From Microbacterium croceum (GTDB lineage Bacteria > Actinomycetota > Actinomycetes > Actinomycetales > Microbacteriaceae), in contig NZ_JAHWXN010000001.1 of NCBI RefSeq assembly GCF_023091245.1, positions 1,116,001 through 1,180,000 on the forward strand: a stretch of DNA of 64,000 nt, written 5' to 3'. Shown one piece after another: positions 17,801 through 24,548 of the stretch. A model generated the notes under the pieces. It saw only the letters and a list, made by a program, of their open reading frames with translations. It searched no databases and was not told where the DNA came from. Numbering within the stretch: position 1 is the stretch's first letter; each line of letters starts with the position of its first letter. Both the position numbers and the translations under genes were made by a program.

Positions 17801-19310
17801 CTCTGTCGATATGCGCGACCTCCCCGTGCTCGGCGACGGACAGGTGCTGCTCGGCAAGATGGATGTGCCGGAGCGGCAGCTCCAGGAGCCGGCGTACTTC
17901 CACCCCGACAAGGACGGCTCCCTGCTGGTCTACGGCACCAGTGGATCGGGGAAGTCCACCGTGCTGCGCACGCTCGCGATCGCGGCCGGCTTCGACCCCG
18001 CGCACTCGAACGTCGAGGTGTACGGTCTCGACTTCGGATCCGGATCCCTCAAGAGCCTCGAGGTGCTCCCGCACGTCGGGTCGATCATCTCCGGCGACGA
18101 CTCCGAGCGCGTGCAGCGTGTGCTGCGCTCCCTCGCGAAGGTGCTCGACGACCGTGGCAAGCGCTTCAGCGCCGCCAACGCCTCCAGCCTCACGGAGTAT
18201 CGCGAGATCACCGGCACGGACGAGGCGCGCATCCTGTTCCTGATCGACGGGTTCCCGCAGTTCCGGGCGGAATGGGAGTCGACCACGGCGCGGATGCCGT
18301 TCTACCAGACGTTCATGCGCATCCTCGGCGAAGGGCGTCCGCTCGGCGTGCACGTGATCGCGAGCGCCGATCGCTCGGGATCCGTGCCGACAGCGGTCAG
18401 TGCGAACGTCTCGCGACGCGTGGTGCTGCGCCTCTCGGACGAGTCCGGATACGCGATGCTCAACGCCCCCAAGGACGTGCTCGACGAGCGGTCCGCCCCC
18501 GGGCGCGCGATCGTCGACGGTCTCGAGACGCAGATCGCGACGCTCGGCGGCACGCCGAACGTCGCCGAGCAGACCAAGCTCCTCGACCACCTCGCCGCGC
18601 AGCTCCGGGCGAGCGGTGCGCGGGAAGTGGCCGAGATCGGCGCCCTCCCGACACGGCTGTCCGTGCGCGACCTCCCGGACCGGATCGGCGAGTTCCCTGT
18701 TCTCGGCGTCGCCGAGGACACGCTGGCGCCTCGCGAGTTCGACCCGGTGGGGACGTTCGTGGTGGCCGGCCCGCCGCAGTCCGGCAAGACGACGGCCCTC
18801 AAGGCGATCATCACATCGATGCAGCGGCTGGACCCCGGGGTCAGGCTCTTCCACTTCGGCGGGCGGCGCGCGCAGCTCAAGGGCTATGTGGACTGGACGC
18901 GCAGCGCGGTCACCCCGGAGGACGCGAAGGAGCTCGCGAAGGAGATCGCCGAGATCGCTGTCGACGAGACCCTGCCGATGCGGATGCTCATCGTGGTCGA
19001 GGATGTGCCCCAGTTCGCCGACGGCCCCGCGGAACGTGAGATGAAGGCGCTCTTCCAGGCGATCAACCGCAGCGATCATCTGCTGGTGGGCGATGCCGAC
19101 GTCACTCAGGTCACGAGCGGCTTCGGCTTCATCGGAGACTTCAAGGCCGGACGCAAGGGCATCATCCTCAAGCCGGATGCGTTCGACGGCGATGCGGTCT
19201 TCAAGGTGCCCTTCCCCAAGGTCAAGCGCACCGACTTCCCGGAGGGGCGAGGCATCTTCGTGCAGGCGGGGCGTCAGGTCACGCTGCAGATGCCACTGGT
19301 GGAGGGCTGA
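14811..19310 (+). CDS. eccC: FHA-FtsK/SpoIIIE ATPase of a type VII-like secretion system (EccC/EssC type)
   Basis: A 1499-aa motor ATPase. A small N-terminal domain (1-95) precedes a canonical FHA domain (about 101-200: IGRD, VSKRHARI, SANG). Two membrane helices (about 246-290) and three FtsK-type ATPase domains follow. Walker A motifs are GGTTGAGKS (K722), GTSGSGKS (K1048) and GPPQSGKT (K1326). Only the first domain has a canonical Walker B acidic pair (VIDEFA); the others read LIDGF and VEDVP, as is usual for EccC D2/D3. The FHA N-terminus resembles EssC of Firmicutes more than mycobacterial EccC. It should drive export of WXG100-type substrates, which are encoded immediately downstream. 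The FHA domain suggests gating by the operon's kinase. No EccB, EccD, EccE or MycP gene is visible. Confidence 0.93.
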   Translation: MRVKLTLRRPAAPLTDVVVMADSTATIADVARQIATTDPQRSIAAGPADVLTLSVAPPTSDQLTMLSPDLLVGDAPIGSGFLAEVVNVGPHHASTGTIGARPAALLSVVSGPASGQEFPLPIGHFLIGRDAANDVTVADPLVSKRHARIEVASTFVELVDLNSANGILVDGGLVQRLRVIPGQRFTLGDCEFVVHLVSDFDGSADGDPVLERGGALMFNRSPRVEERFTGEDLDEPRYPRDQVQRLFPWPMLVAPILLGLAIFAMSGNPRSLLIVFMSPLMMLGNFISQKTNLGQRLRKEEESFEEQFERLEEKLYHAHPREREVRHNEVPAVAVVFDEAMRLGPLLWTRRPEHWNFLALRLGVCEDESRTRIKRTETPEALVEYVERVDRLEERYRMIADVPILESLQSVGSIGVAGPTSLASDALRGIAVQLFGMHSPNELVTVALTEPGWANELDWLKWLPHTSSERSPFKDVSLADSASTGAALLSGLEEIVLRRSREAKSQRPPYGDDWDPMLYGTDVKRAAEDATFPGQTAILVIVTNDAPVDRARLTQILERGADVGVYGLFVAPVVAALPAACRTFVDVSAGLEHAVVGTVRSGVGYGDVQVEGVSHAYMTMFAKRLAPVVDSSTVIEDSSDIPNSVSFLSLVGSEVAEDANAVIDRWRQNNTIIDRSGARQSRLKKAGNLRAIIGQSKTDAMTLDLRTQGPHALVGGTTGAGKSEFLQAWVLGMAAAHSPDRVTFLFVDYKGGSAFADCVDLPHTVGLVTDLSPHLVRRALTSLRAELHHREHLFNRKKAKDLLELEKRRDPETPPALVLVIDEFAALAGEVPEFVDGVVDIAQRGRSLGIHLIMATQRPAGVIKDNLRANTNLRVALRMADESDSKDVVDDPVAASFSPSLPGRGIAKTGPGRLVPFQSAYAGGWTTDEAQVAEVRVAELRFGSIQTWEAEQAPESDSHDEDLGPNDQKRIVATLVRAAREARIPAPRRPWLDDLESSVDMRDLPVLGDGQVLLGKMDVPERQLQEPAYFHPDKDGSLLVYGTSGSGKSTVLRTLAIAAGFDPAHSNVEVYGLDFGSGSLKSLEVLPHVGSIISGDDSERVQRVLRSLAKVLDDRGKRFSAANASSLTEYREITGTDEARILFLIDGFPQFRAEWESTTARMPFYQTFMRILGEGRPLGVHVIASADRSGSVPTAVSANVSRRVVLRLSDESGYAMLNAPKDVLDERSAPGRAIVDGLETQIATLGGTPNVAEQTKLLDHLAAQLRASGAREVAEIGALPTRLSVRDLPDRIGEFPVLGVAEDTLAPREFDPVGTFVVAGPPQSGKTTALKAIITSMQRLDPGVRLFHFGGRRAQLKGYVDWTRSAVTPEDAKELAKEIAEIAVDETLPMRMLIVVEDVPQFADGPAEREMKALFQAINRSDHLLVGDADVTQVTSGFGFIGDFKAGRKGIILKPDAFDGDAVFKVPFPKVKRTDFPEGRGIFVQAGRQVTLQMPLVEG

Positions 19311-19378
19311 GGGATGGTCGTGATCGCGGTGGGGCACGACGGGGCGAAGAGGCGGAACAGATCAGCGAGGATGGCGGA

Positions 19379-19879
19379 ATGAGCGGGAACGAGGGAAAGC
19401 GCGCGAAGTCGACGCCGTGCGATTGCGGATACGTGGAATCCGGGGTCCTGCCCGCGCGACTCTGCTACGCGTGCGGCGATCGCGCTCTGCGCGCCTGGGA
19501 GGCCGAGGAGAAGTCCGTTCTGGGGAGGATGCCGGGTTATGCCACGGCCGTGGCCGAGCTGGTGAGAGAGGCGGCGAAGAGCCAGGACCGTGCGCTCAAG
19601 GCGCGTGCCAACGAGCCGTTCGCCGACGCCGCGTGGGAGCGCAGCAAGGCGGCGCGGGGCCTGGCGCGAATCCGGCGCGCGCACAGACACGAACTGGCGC
19701 AGGTGCCGCTCGACCGCTGGAATGACGCGGCGGCGGTCGTGGCCCACGACCCCCGGGAGCTCTTCCGCAAGGAGTCGAAGCGGTTCGCGAAGCGTGGTCC
19801 CGGTGCGGCTGCGCTCACGGCCCTCGGCGCGGTGGCGATGGAGGATCTCCTCAAGGTCGTCCGTTCGCGGAACGGGTGA
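19379..19879 (+). CDS. Zinc-ribbon-type protein of the type VII locus (copy 1)
   Basis: A 166-aa basic, helical protein of unknown function. Near the N-terminus is a probable zinc ribbon, CDCGYVESG followed by LCYACGD (Cys spacing CxC...CxxC). The rest is predicted helical with many Arg/Lys and Ala. It is a paralogue of the protein ending at 24329, sharing the ribbon (CACGYAVDG...LCPECGD), an MPxYA segment and a KxGxGAAALT segment near the C-terminus. Each paralogue precedes a WXG-type gene, so it may be a chaperone or accessory of secretion rather than a transcription factor. ATG 19379 is chosen because no better in-frame start is seen; a GAGGAT six nt upstream could be a -10 of a leaderless message. 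Confidence 0.72.
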   Translation: MSGNEGKRAKSTPCDCGYVESGVLPARLCYACGDRALRAWEAEEKSVLGRMPGYATAVAELVREAAKSQDRALKARANEPFADAAWERSKAARGLARIRRAHRHELAQVPLDRWNDAAAVVAHDPRELFRKESKRFAKRGPGAAALTALGAVAMEDLLKVVRSRNG

Positions 19880-19885
19880 CCGAGG

Positions 19886-19931
19886 TGGGGAGTTCTCCCC
19901 ATCGCAGCACGTGGCGACGAGCGGCTATCGT
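19886..19931 (+). promoter_or_regulatory. Inverted-repeat operator and -10 element upstream of the WXG100-like gene
   Basis: A perfect inverted repeat, TGGGGAG-TT-CTCCCCA (19886-19901), ends in the conserved ATCG. TATCGT (19926-19931) fits a -10, with no clear -35 between. The distance from the end of ATCG to the -10 is the same as at 22961 and 24448. This supports an activator or repressor site abutting the -35 region. A strong AGGAGG and GTG 19955 follow. Confidence 0.6.
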
Positions 19932-19954
19932 CGGATCGGGAAGAGGAGGGTGTC

Positions 19955-20317
19955 GTGGCAGGCAATGACGGCATGTTGCTCCCAATGGGAGAGCTGCAGA
20001 CGATGGCGCAGCAGATCAGTGGGATCATCTCGGAGTTCGAGTCAGCAAGCGCGAGGCAGGGCGATGTGCAGGACGCCGTCGGCCGCCCCGCCGGGGACGG
20101 TCGCCTTCGCGACCGCTGCCATGCGTTCGAAGGCAGCTGGAACGACAGCCGGGACAAGCTGCTCACCAAGCTCCGCTCGGTGAGCGAGCGTGTGCAGGGG
20201 ACGATCGACGAGACGACCGCGGCGGATCTGGATCTCGCCGGTCAGATGGAGCAGGCTGCGGCGACGCCGCAGGCAGCAGCTCCGAGCGCCGGTCACGGCC
20301 AGCCGTACGCCAACTAG
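19955..20317 (+). CDS. WXG100-like (ESAT-6 family) small protein
   Basis: A 120-aa helical-hairpin protein. GTG 19955 is preceded by AGGAGGG 4-5 nt upstream, which fixes the start. Two long helices flank a turn near FEGSWNDSR, where the W resembles the WxG turn although the Gly is missing. The C-terminus is Ala/Pro/Gln-rich and ends HGQPYAN. It is probably a secreted or chaperone-like WXG100 relative and the partner of the larger protein encoded 10 bp downstream, as is common for type VII effector pairs. It follows the conserved inverted repeat at 19886. Confidence 0.7.
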   Translation: MAGNDGMLLPMGELQTMAQQISGIISEFESASARQGDVQDAVGRPAGDGRLRDRCHAFEGSWNDSRDKLLTKLRSVSERVQGTIDETTAADLDLAGQMEQAAATPQAAAPSAGHGQPYAN

Positions 20318-20326
20318 GAGGCACTG

Positions 20327-21643
20327 ATGCAGACCACGAGAGGGCGAAACGTCGAAGTCATCGCGGGAGACCCGGTCGGGATCGACACCCGTGCGACACA
20401 GATCTCCGAGCTCGCCGAGGACATGCTCTCCGCGGCCGCGGTGTTGCGCGGCATCGGTGACGGGAGCATTCGCGGCAAGGGCTATGCCATGGACAAGATC
20501 CGCGAGGTCGTCGACGACTCGCACAAGGATCTCAAGGAGGCCGGGGAGCGATACCAGCCGGCGGGCACCGTGCTCGGAAGGTATGCCGATGCCCTCAGCA
20601 CGGCCCAGCAGCAGATGTCGACCATCGTCAGCGACTGCGCGGACTCTCTGAGCGCGCTCAGTACGCGTCAGACCGCTGCCGCCGACGCCCAGAGCGACTT
20701 CACCAGTCACACCACGGCGCTCGCGTGGAATCCCCCGGCCCCGGATGCCGAGGACGCGAGCGCCCGCGAGAGCGACCGCCTCGAGCAGGCCGCGGCCAGC
20801 GCTGCCACTGCGCTCGCGCAGGCGCGTGAGGCCCATGACGCCAACCTCGCTCGTTTCGACACCGTCTACGACTCCTGGGAGAGCGCGTACGAGACGGCGG
20901 TCAACGACCTGGAGGACGCGAACAAGATCGGTGAGGACTCGACCTGGGAGGACATCGCGGGGGTGATCGCCGTGATCGCCGAGATCCTCAGCTGGGTCGG
21001 CCTCGGCCTCGCGGTGCTGGGGCTCATCATCGGCGGCCCCTTCATCGCTGCACTGGCGGTGATCGTGGCGGTCGTATCGCTCGTGCTGACGGTGGCGCTG
21101 ATGTTCGACGGGCGCAAGGGCATAGGCGATCTCCTCTGGTCGGTCGTCGGCATCCTTCCGATCGGAAAGCTGGGGATGCTCTTCAAGAAGGGTGGCCAGC
21201 TGAAGTTCCTCGGAGAGATCGGCAAGGGCATCACGAAGCCCTTCCAGCAGATCCGCGGGCTCAACAACCTGCAGTTCGCTCCCCGCTCCGGCTGGCGGGC
21301 GGACTGGCTGCCGAAGTTCGATGCCTTCGCCGGTCGCGTGTCAGGGGTCAAGATGACCGGTCCGTTCTCGCTGACGGGAATGCTCGACCGTCTCGTCGGC
21401 GGCACCAATCGGTCGTTCACCATCGCTTTCACGAATGCGGTGAACTCGGCACCCAAGCAGGCGATGGGGACGCAGCTCATGAGTCAGCTGCCGACAGCAC
21501 TGCAGAACGTGGTGGGCGGTGCGCCGACGGCGTTCGAGCAGGCCTTCAACGTCTACAAGTGGATCGACCGCGGCATCTCCGTGACAGGAGGACGCCCCAG
21601 CGGGGCCCTGTCGCCCGCGGGTGCCATCAACGGGGTGTTCTGA
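20327..21643 (+). CDS. Probable type VII-secreted effector with helical N-terminus and hydrophobic core
   Basis: A 438-aa protein; ATG 20327 has an AGGAGG Shine-Dalgarno. Residues 1-195 are almost entirely helical and resemble LXG/WXG-type targeting modules, ending in a YDSWESAYETAV block. Residues about 210-285 hold two or three hydrophobic helices separated by a short basic turn (FDGRKGIGD). The rest is Gly/Phe-rich with no recognised domain. The same N-terminal module, including the Y-x-x-W-x-x-A-Y block, is in the hydrolase at 25212, so the two may share a targeting signal with different C-terminal domains. The hydrophobic segments suggest membrane insertion in a target or in the producer. 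Function inferred from context only. Confidence 0.65.
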   Translation: MQTTRGRNVEVIAGDPVGIDTRATQISELAEDMLSAAAVLRGIGDGSIRGKGYAMDKIREVVDDSHKDLKEAGERYQPAGTVLGRYADALSTAQQQMSTIVSDCADSLSALSTRQTAAADAQSDFTSHTTALAWNPPAPDAEDASARESDRLEQAAASAATALAQAREAHDANLARFDTVYDSWESAYETAVNDLEDANKIGEDSTWEDIAGVIAVIAEILSWVGLGLAVLGLIIGGPFIAALAVIVAVVSLVLTVALMFDGRKGIGDLLWSVVGILPIGKLGMLFKKGGQLKFLGEIGKGITKPFQQIRGLNNLQFAPRSGWRADWLPKFDAFAGRVSGVKMTGPFSLTGMLDRLVGGTNRSFTIAFTNAVNSAPKQAMGTQLMSQLPTALQNVVGGAPTAFEQAFNVYKWIDRGISVTGGRPSGALSPAGAINGVF

Positions 21644-21644
21644 G

Positions 21645-22253
21645 ATGGCGACTGCGACACCCGCGATCACGTGGGGGCTGGACTACGACGCGGCACAGTT
21701 CATCCCGCTGCCCGCTGCCGGCGAGGGCGCGGAGCATCCGGACGGAGCCCGCGCCTGGATCGACACGGTCATCTCCCATTACGAGAGTTCCGCGCCGCTC
21801 ACCGATGGCGATCGTCAGGGGCTCGCTGTCACCGCTGAGGCCCTCCTCACGATGATCGAGCCGTTCGTGACGCGCCTGTGGTTCGCGCCGCCCGGGGTCT
21901 ACAGCGACGTCCTGGTCAGCGTCGTGGTCACAGACCTCGAAGGAGACTCGGCCCGCGAGATCATCGCGGAGGTCACCGCCTCGCCGGAGTCTACGGCGTC
22001 GGATGGCGTCGCTGTGGAGACCGACTCGCACGGCTCGGGCATCCTGGTCCGTCGCACCACCGGAGTGCAGCCGGAGGACGGGCGGGCGCTGTTGGTCGCG
22101 CAGTGGGATCTGCTCCTGCAGAACGGTGCCGTCCTGATCGCGATCAACGCGATGGGCACGACGCTCCCTGTCTTCGCGCGGCTCGAGGAGGAGCTGATGG
22201 GGCTCGTCGAGGGCATCGTGCTCCCTGCCGGCTCCGGGGCCGATGCGCAGTGA
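21645..22253 (+). CDS. Hypothetical protein of the type VII locus
   Basis: A 202-aa protein with no recognised family. ATG 21645 lies 1 nt after the upstream stop and is preferred; an in-frame GTG at 21621 would overlap the upstream gene. The sequence is mixed alpha/beta with a strand-rich C-terminal half and no signal peptide or membrane helix. It may be a cytosolic chaperone or immunity-like partner of the effector at 20327, since the genes are adjacent and nearly overlapping; this is guilt by association. The next gene product is also unassigned and soluble. Confidence 0.65.
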   Translation: MATATPAITWGLDYDAAQFIPLPAAGEGAEHPDGARAWIDTVISHYESSAPLTDGDRQGLAVTAEALLTMIEPFVTRLWFAPPGVYSDVLVSVVVTDLEGDSAREIIAEVTASPESTASDGVAVETDSHGSGILVRRTTGVQPEDGRALLVAQWDLLLQNGAVLIAINAMGTTLPVFARLEEELMGLVEGIVLPAGSGADAQ

Positions 22254-22286
22254 GCTCGCGCGCACGGCATCTGTGAGGATGGTCCT

Positions 22287-22952
22287 ATGAATGATCTCCG
22301 CGTCGAGCTGCAGTACGGGATCCCGCCGTTCCGCATCGCACTTCCCCCAGGGTGGCGTCGGAAGGCGGCATCCTCCGAGACGGAGAGATCGGACCTCGAG
22401 CGCGCAGCGCAGTTGTTCCGCCAGGCGGGGCGCCCCGACCTCGAGGCGCAGTACCGGGCGATGATGGCCCGCGTGCGCCAGGGCATGGCGCGGTCCAAGG
22501 TCTTCGCGATCTTCCGACAGGAGGAGGTCGAGGCCGAGGAACTGCTCCCCATGACGATCACGGCATCCGCGGTCGACGGAGAGGGCGGAGCGAACCTCGA
22601 CGGGTGGATCTCGGAGGCGTTCCGCACCAGGGGTGCCGACTTCCTCGAGGACGCCAAGCACATCGTGCGATGGGAGGCGGAGTCTTCGGCGATGCCCGGC
22701 GGGTCGGATATCGGCGCGGTGGCCGGACGCACACTCACCTACGTCCTGCCCGTACCCGCCACCAACAGGTCACGTGCCCTGGTGTTCACCACGACGATCC
22801 TCACGCCGGACAGCGCGGCGATCTCGGAGAGCGCGATCCGCGGCATGACGGTGCTCAGCGATCTGATGATCTCGACGGTGGCCTGGGAGCAGCTGGCGGA
22901 GGAGCCGGCAGTCCCGGAGTTGGCAGGGCAGACGCCCACCCACGGCAGCTGA
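22287..22952 (+). CDS. Hypothetical protein of the type VII locus
   Basis: A 221-aa soluble protein with no recognised domain. The N-terminus (FRIALPPGWRR) leads into a helical stretch (about residues 30-75) with basic residues. A strand-rich part (about 80-195) follows, and the C-terminus is Pro-rich. It is distantly reminiscent of EspG-like or other alpha/beta accessory proteins, but no motif proves that. ATG 22287 is preceded by GAGGAT with a 6-nt gap, so it may be leaderless. It ends 8 bp before the inverted repeat that precedes the first WXG100 gene. Confidence 0.65.
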   Translation: MNDLRVELQYGIPPFRIALPPGWRRKAASSETERSDLERAAQLFRQAGRPDLEAQYRAMMARVRQGMARSKVFAIFRQEEVEAEELLPMTITASAVDGEGGANLDGWISEAFRTRGADFLEDAKHIVRWEAESSAMPGGSDIGAVAGRTLTYVLPVPATNRSRALVFTTTILTPDSAAISESAIRGMTVLSDLMISTVAWEQLAEEPAVPELAGQTPTHGS

Positions 22953-22960
22953 GGCGCGGC

Positions 22961-23007
22961 ATGGGGAGTTGTCCCCATCGACGGCTTTGCCGGTTTGTCC
23001 GTAGGGT
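22961..23007 (+). promoter_or_regulatory. Inverted-repeat operator and -10 of the first WXG100 gene
   Basis: ATGGGGA-GTTG-TCCCCAT (22961-22978), followed by CG, then TAGGGT at 23002-23007 as a probable -10. The predicted start is near 23014, leaving an untranslated leader of about 48 nt. Spacing from ATCG to the -10 equals that at 19886. The element lies inside the 389-bp repeat and is identical in the second copy. Confidence 0.6.
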
Positions 23008-23061
23008 GGAGTTATTCGGGCCGGAGGGGTCCGTTCCAGTCGATTTGCGGAGGTGTGGACG

Positions 23062-23349
23062 ATGGCCGATTTCGGTGCGTCTTATGCGGAGATGGAGCAG
23101 GTGGCGTCGTCGCTGTCGCAGGCTCGTGATGACATTCAGGGTCAGTTGGACACGCTGAAGGGTCAGGTGGACACTCTTCTGGGTGAGGACTTCAAGACGC
23201 AGCACGCGTCGGGCAAGTTCGGTGAGGGGTACACGGAGCTGACGACGGGTCTGAAGACCGCGGTCGATGGCATCAATGACATGTCCGAGTCGCTGCTGGG
23301 CATGATGCGTGCGATCCAGGACCTGGATCAGCAGCTCGCCGGCAGCTGA
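23062..23349 (+). CDS. WXG100-family protein, copy 1
   Basis: A 95-aa all-helical protein of ESAT-6/WXG100 size. ATG 23062 is chosen over an in-frame GTG at 23053 because GGAGG lies 8 nt upstream of the ATG. The two helices flank the turn (LLGEDFKTQHASGKF), where the usual WxG is replaced by an acidic-Phe sequence. YxxxE occurs at residues 8-12 rather than near the C-terminus. It is probably a secreted substrate or co-secreted partner of the EccC-type system. The protein is identical to that at 24549. A strong hairpin terminator follows the stop. Confidence 0.88.
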   Translation: MADFGASYAEMEQVASSLSQARDDIQGQLDTLKGQVDTLLGEDFKTQHASGKFGEGYTELTTGLKTAVDGINDMSESLLGMMRAIQDLDQQLAGS

Positions 23350-23366
23350 CACGCGGCACTGTGTCA

Positions 23367-23401
23367 CGAAGAGGGGCGACCATGACGGTCGGCCCTCTTC
23401 G
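23367..23401 (+). terminator. Hairpin terminator after WXG100 copy 1
   Basis: Arms of 15 nt (23367-23381 and 23387-23401) pair with one mismatch around a 5-nt loop, beginning 17 bp after the stop codon. There is no long T-run, as is common in GC-rich actinobacteria. It would isolate the WXG100 unit as a monocistronic message. Confidence 0.7.
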
Positions 23402-23428
23402 TCGTTCGCGGACGCTTACCCTGGGAGC

Positions 23429-23581
23429 ATGAGTCCGTCTGAGGCTGTCGTGGAGTTCGAACGCGGCGTGCTTCAGGCGAATGCACCCCTGGCCGCGCTG
23501 CATGAGGCGGCGGGAGTCTCGGGTGATGCTCGGATGCGGGAACTCGCGGCCCACATCGCGTTTCCCGTCCTGGCCGGGCGC
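23429..23581 (+). other. 5' coding segment in a different frame from the zinc-ribbon gene (frameshift remnant)
   Basis: ATG 23429 opens a plausible reading frame (MSPSEAVVEFERG...) with a helical, Ala/Glu-rich product, preceded by TACCCT six nt upstream (possible leaderless promoter). After about residue 50 the protein-like composition continues only in the frame that ends at 24329. Removing one base near GGGCGCC (about 23578) would fuse them into a protein of about 299 aa. This is either a real frameshift mutation, a sequencing error, or a separate short gene that merely abuts. Confidence 0.5.
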
Positions 23582-23624
23582 CACCTCCGCCACCGTGTGG
23601 AAACGGGCGGCGCAGGAGGCGGAG

Positions 23625-24329
23625 ATGACTGCGGTGTTGGACGAGTACGCGTCGTCCGCGCGCCCGCTGATCCGACCGGCGGACCAGGAGCGTTGGGAGC
23701 TGCTGGTTGCCGACATGCAGCGCAGAAGCGGCGAAGGCTTCCTCGCAGACGAGCTCGGGCGCAGCGCGGTGGGAGCCGCGCTCCTGCGGGCGAAGCTCGG
23801 CGGACGTCCGCATCGGGCGCAGCAGCGCGGCGGCATCGACTGCGCATGCGGTTATGCGGTCGACGGTGTCATGCCGGAGAAGCTGTGTCCGGAGTGCGGG
23901 GATGTGCTCCTGCGGCGCTGGGTGGCCGAGGAGCGGCGACTGTTGCGGTCGATGCCAGAGTACGCGGAGGAGGTCACGCGAGTGATCGAGGCGACTGCAC
24001 AGAAGCAGGCCAAGCTGGCCCAGAGTCGCGGCGACGACACGGCCGACGAGGCGAGCGCGACGCGCAGAGCCGGCGGACGTCGGCTCGCACGTCTCCGCCG
24101 CACGTACCGCGTCGAGTCGATGAAGCTCGATCTCCGGCGTTGGTCGAGCTTCATCGAGGTGCTCTCGCGAGAGGCCCGCCCTGCGGTTCGGACCACCGCG
24201 GCGAAGGCGCAGAAGCGCGGCCTCGGCGCTGCGGCACTCACCGAGCTCTCTCTCCTCTCGATGGCCGACGAAGTCAAGATTGCTGAGCGCATCCTCGAGA
24301 AGCGCAAGAACAGTCGCTGGAAGGTCTGA
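23625..24329 (+). CDS. Zinc-ribbon-type protein of the type VII locus (copy 2)
   Basis: A 234-aa protein if started at ATG 23625, which has AGGAGG five nt upstream. A longer native form beginning at 23429 would need a one-base frame correction. Residues about 68-95 carry the zinc ribbon (CACGYAVDG...LCPECGD). The remainder is helical and strongly basic, with KRGLGAAALT near the C-terminus, as in the paralogue at 19379. It has an extra N-terminal helical region (ADQERWELL...) that the paralogue lacks. Function unknown. Its placement between the two WXG100 copies implies a secretion-linked role. The stop is 11 bp before another inverted repeat. Confidence 0.68.
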   Translation: MTAVLDEYASSARPLIRPADQERWELLVADMQRRSGEGFLADELGRSAVGAALLRAKLGGRPHRAQQRGGIDCACGYAVDGVMPEKLCPECGDVLLRRWVAEERRLLRSMPEYAEEVTRVIEATAQKQAKLAQSRGDDTADEASATRRAGGRRLARLRRTYRVESMKLDLRRWSSFIEVLSREARPAVRTTAAKAQKRGLGAAALTELSLLSMADEVKIAERILEKRKNSRWKV

Positions 24330-24340
24330 GGTTCAGCCAG

Positions 24341-24358
24341 ATGGGGAGCACTCCCCAT
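24341..24358 (+). promoter_or_regulatory. Further copy of the locus inverted repeat
   Basis: ATGGGGAG-CA-CTCCCCAT, a perfect 8-bp-arm inverted repeat followed by CG like the others. No TANNNT lies at the distance seen at 19886 and 22961. It could be a decoy, an extra operator for the unit at 24448 (107 bp away), or a terminator of the zinc-ribbon gene. The 24361-24447 stretch after it holds no convincing gene. Confidence 0.5.
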
Positions 24359-24447
24359 CGCGTCGCGCGGAGCTTCCCAGTGGGCGCCGAGTTCCGCACG
24401 ATGATGGCGCAGGCCAACCGGTGCCCGGGTCGCTGCGCCGCTCGTCG

Positions 24448-24494
24448 ATGGGGAGTTGTCCCCATCGACGGCTTTGCCGGTTTGTCCGTAGGGT
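24448..24494 (+). promoter_or_regulatory. Inverted-repeat operator and -10 of the second WXG100 gene
   Basis: Identical to 22961-23007: ATGGGGA-GTTG-TCCCCAT at 24448-24465 and TAGGGT at 24489-24494. Preserved without any base change although the coding part has four synonymous differences. Confidence 0.6.
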
Positions 24495-24548
24495 GGAGTT
24501 ATTCGGGCCGGAGGGGTCCGTTCCAGTCGATTTGCGGAGGTGTGGACG

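Larger units (their letters stand above)
22961..23349 (+). repeat. 389-bp direct repeat, copy 1 (promoter plus WXG100 gene)
   Basis: Aligned at a constant offset of 1487 with 24448-24836. By eye the copies differ at four positions only (three close together near 23258-23268, one near 23337), all synonymous. The repeat starts exactly at the inverted repeat and ends at the stop codon. This indicates recent duplication or gene conversion with selection on the protein. Confidence 0.9.

Noticed and set aside
15915..19337. 1140-aa open frame antisense to the EccC gene
   Set aside because: Its product is Arg/Asp/His/Val-rich low-complexity typical of GC-rich shadow frames, it has no motif, and the sense frame has clear ATPase motifs.
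22961..22978. Palindrome considered as an intrinsic terminator of the upstream gene
   Set aside because: The stem is only 7 bp, with no T-tract, and its spacing to a -10 element is conserved, so a regulatory site fits better; a dual role is not excluded.
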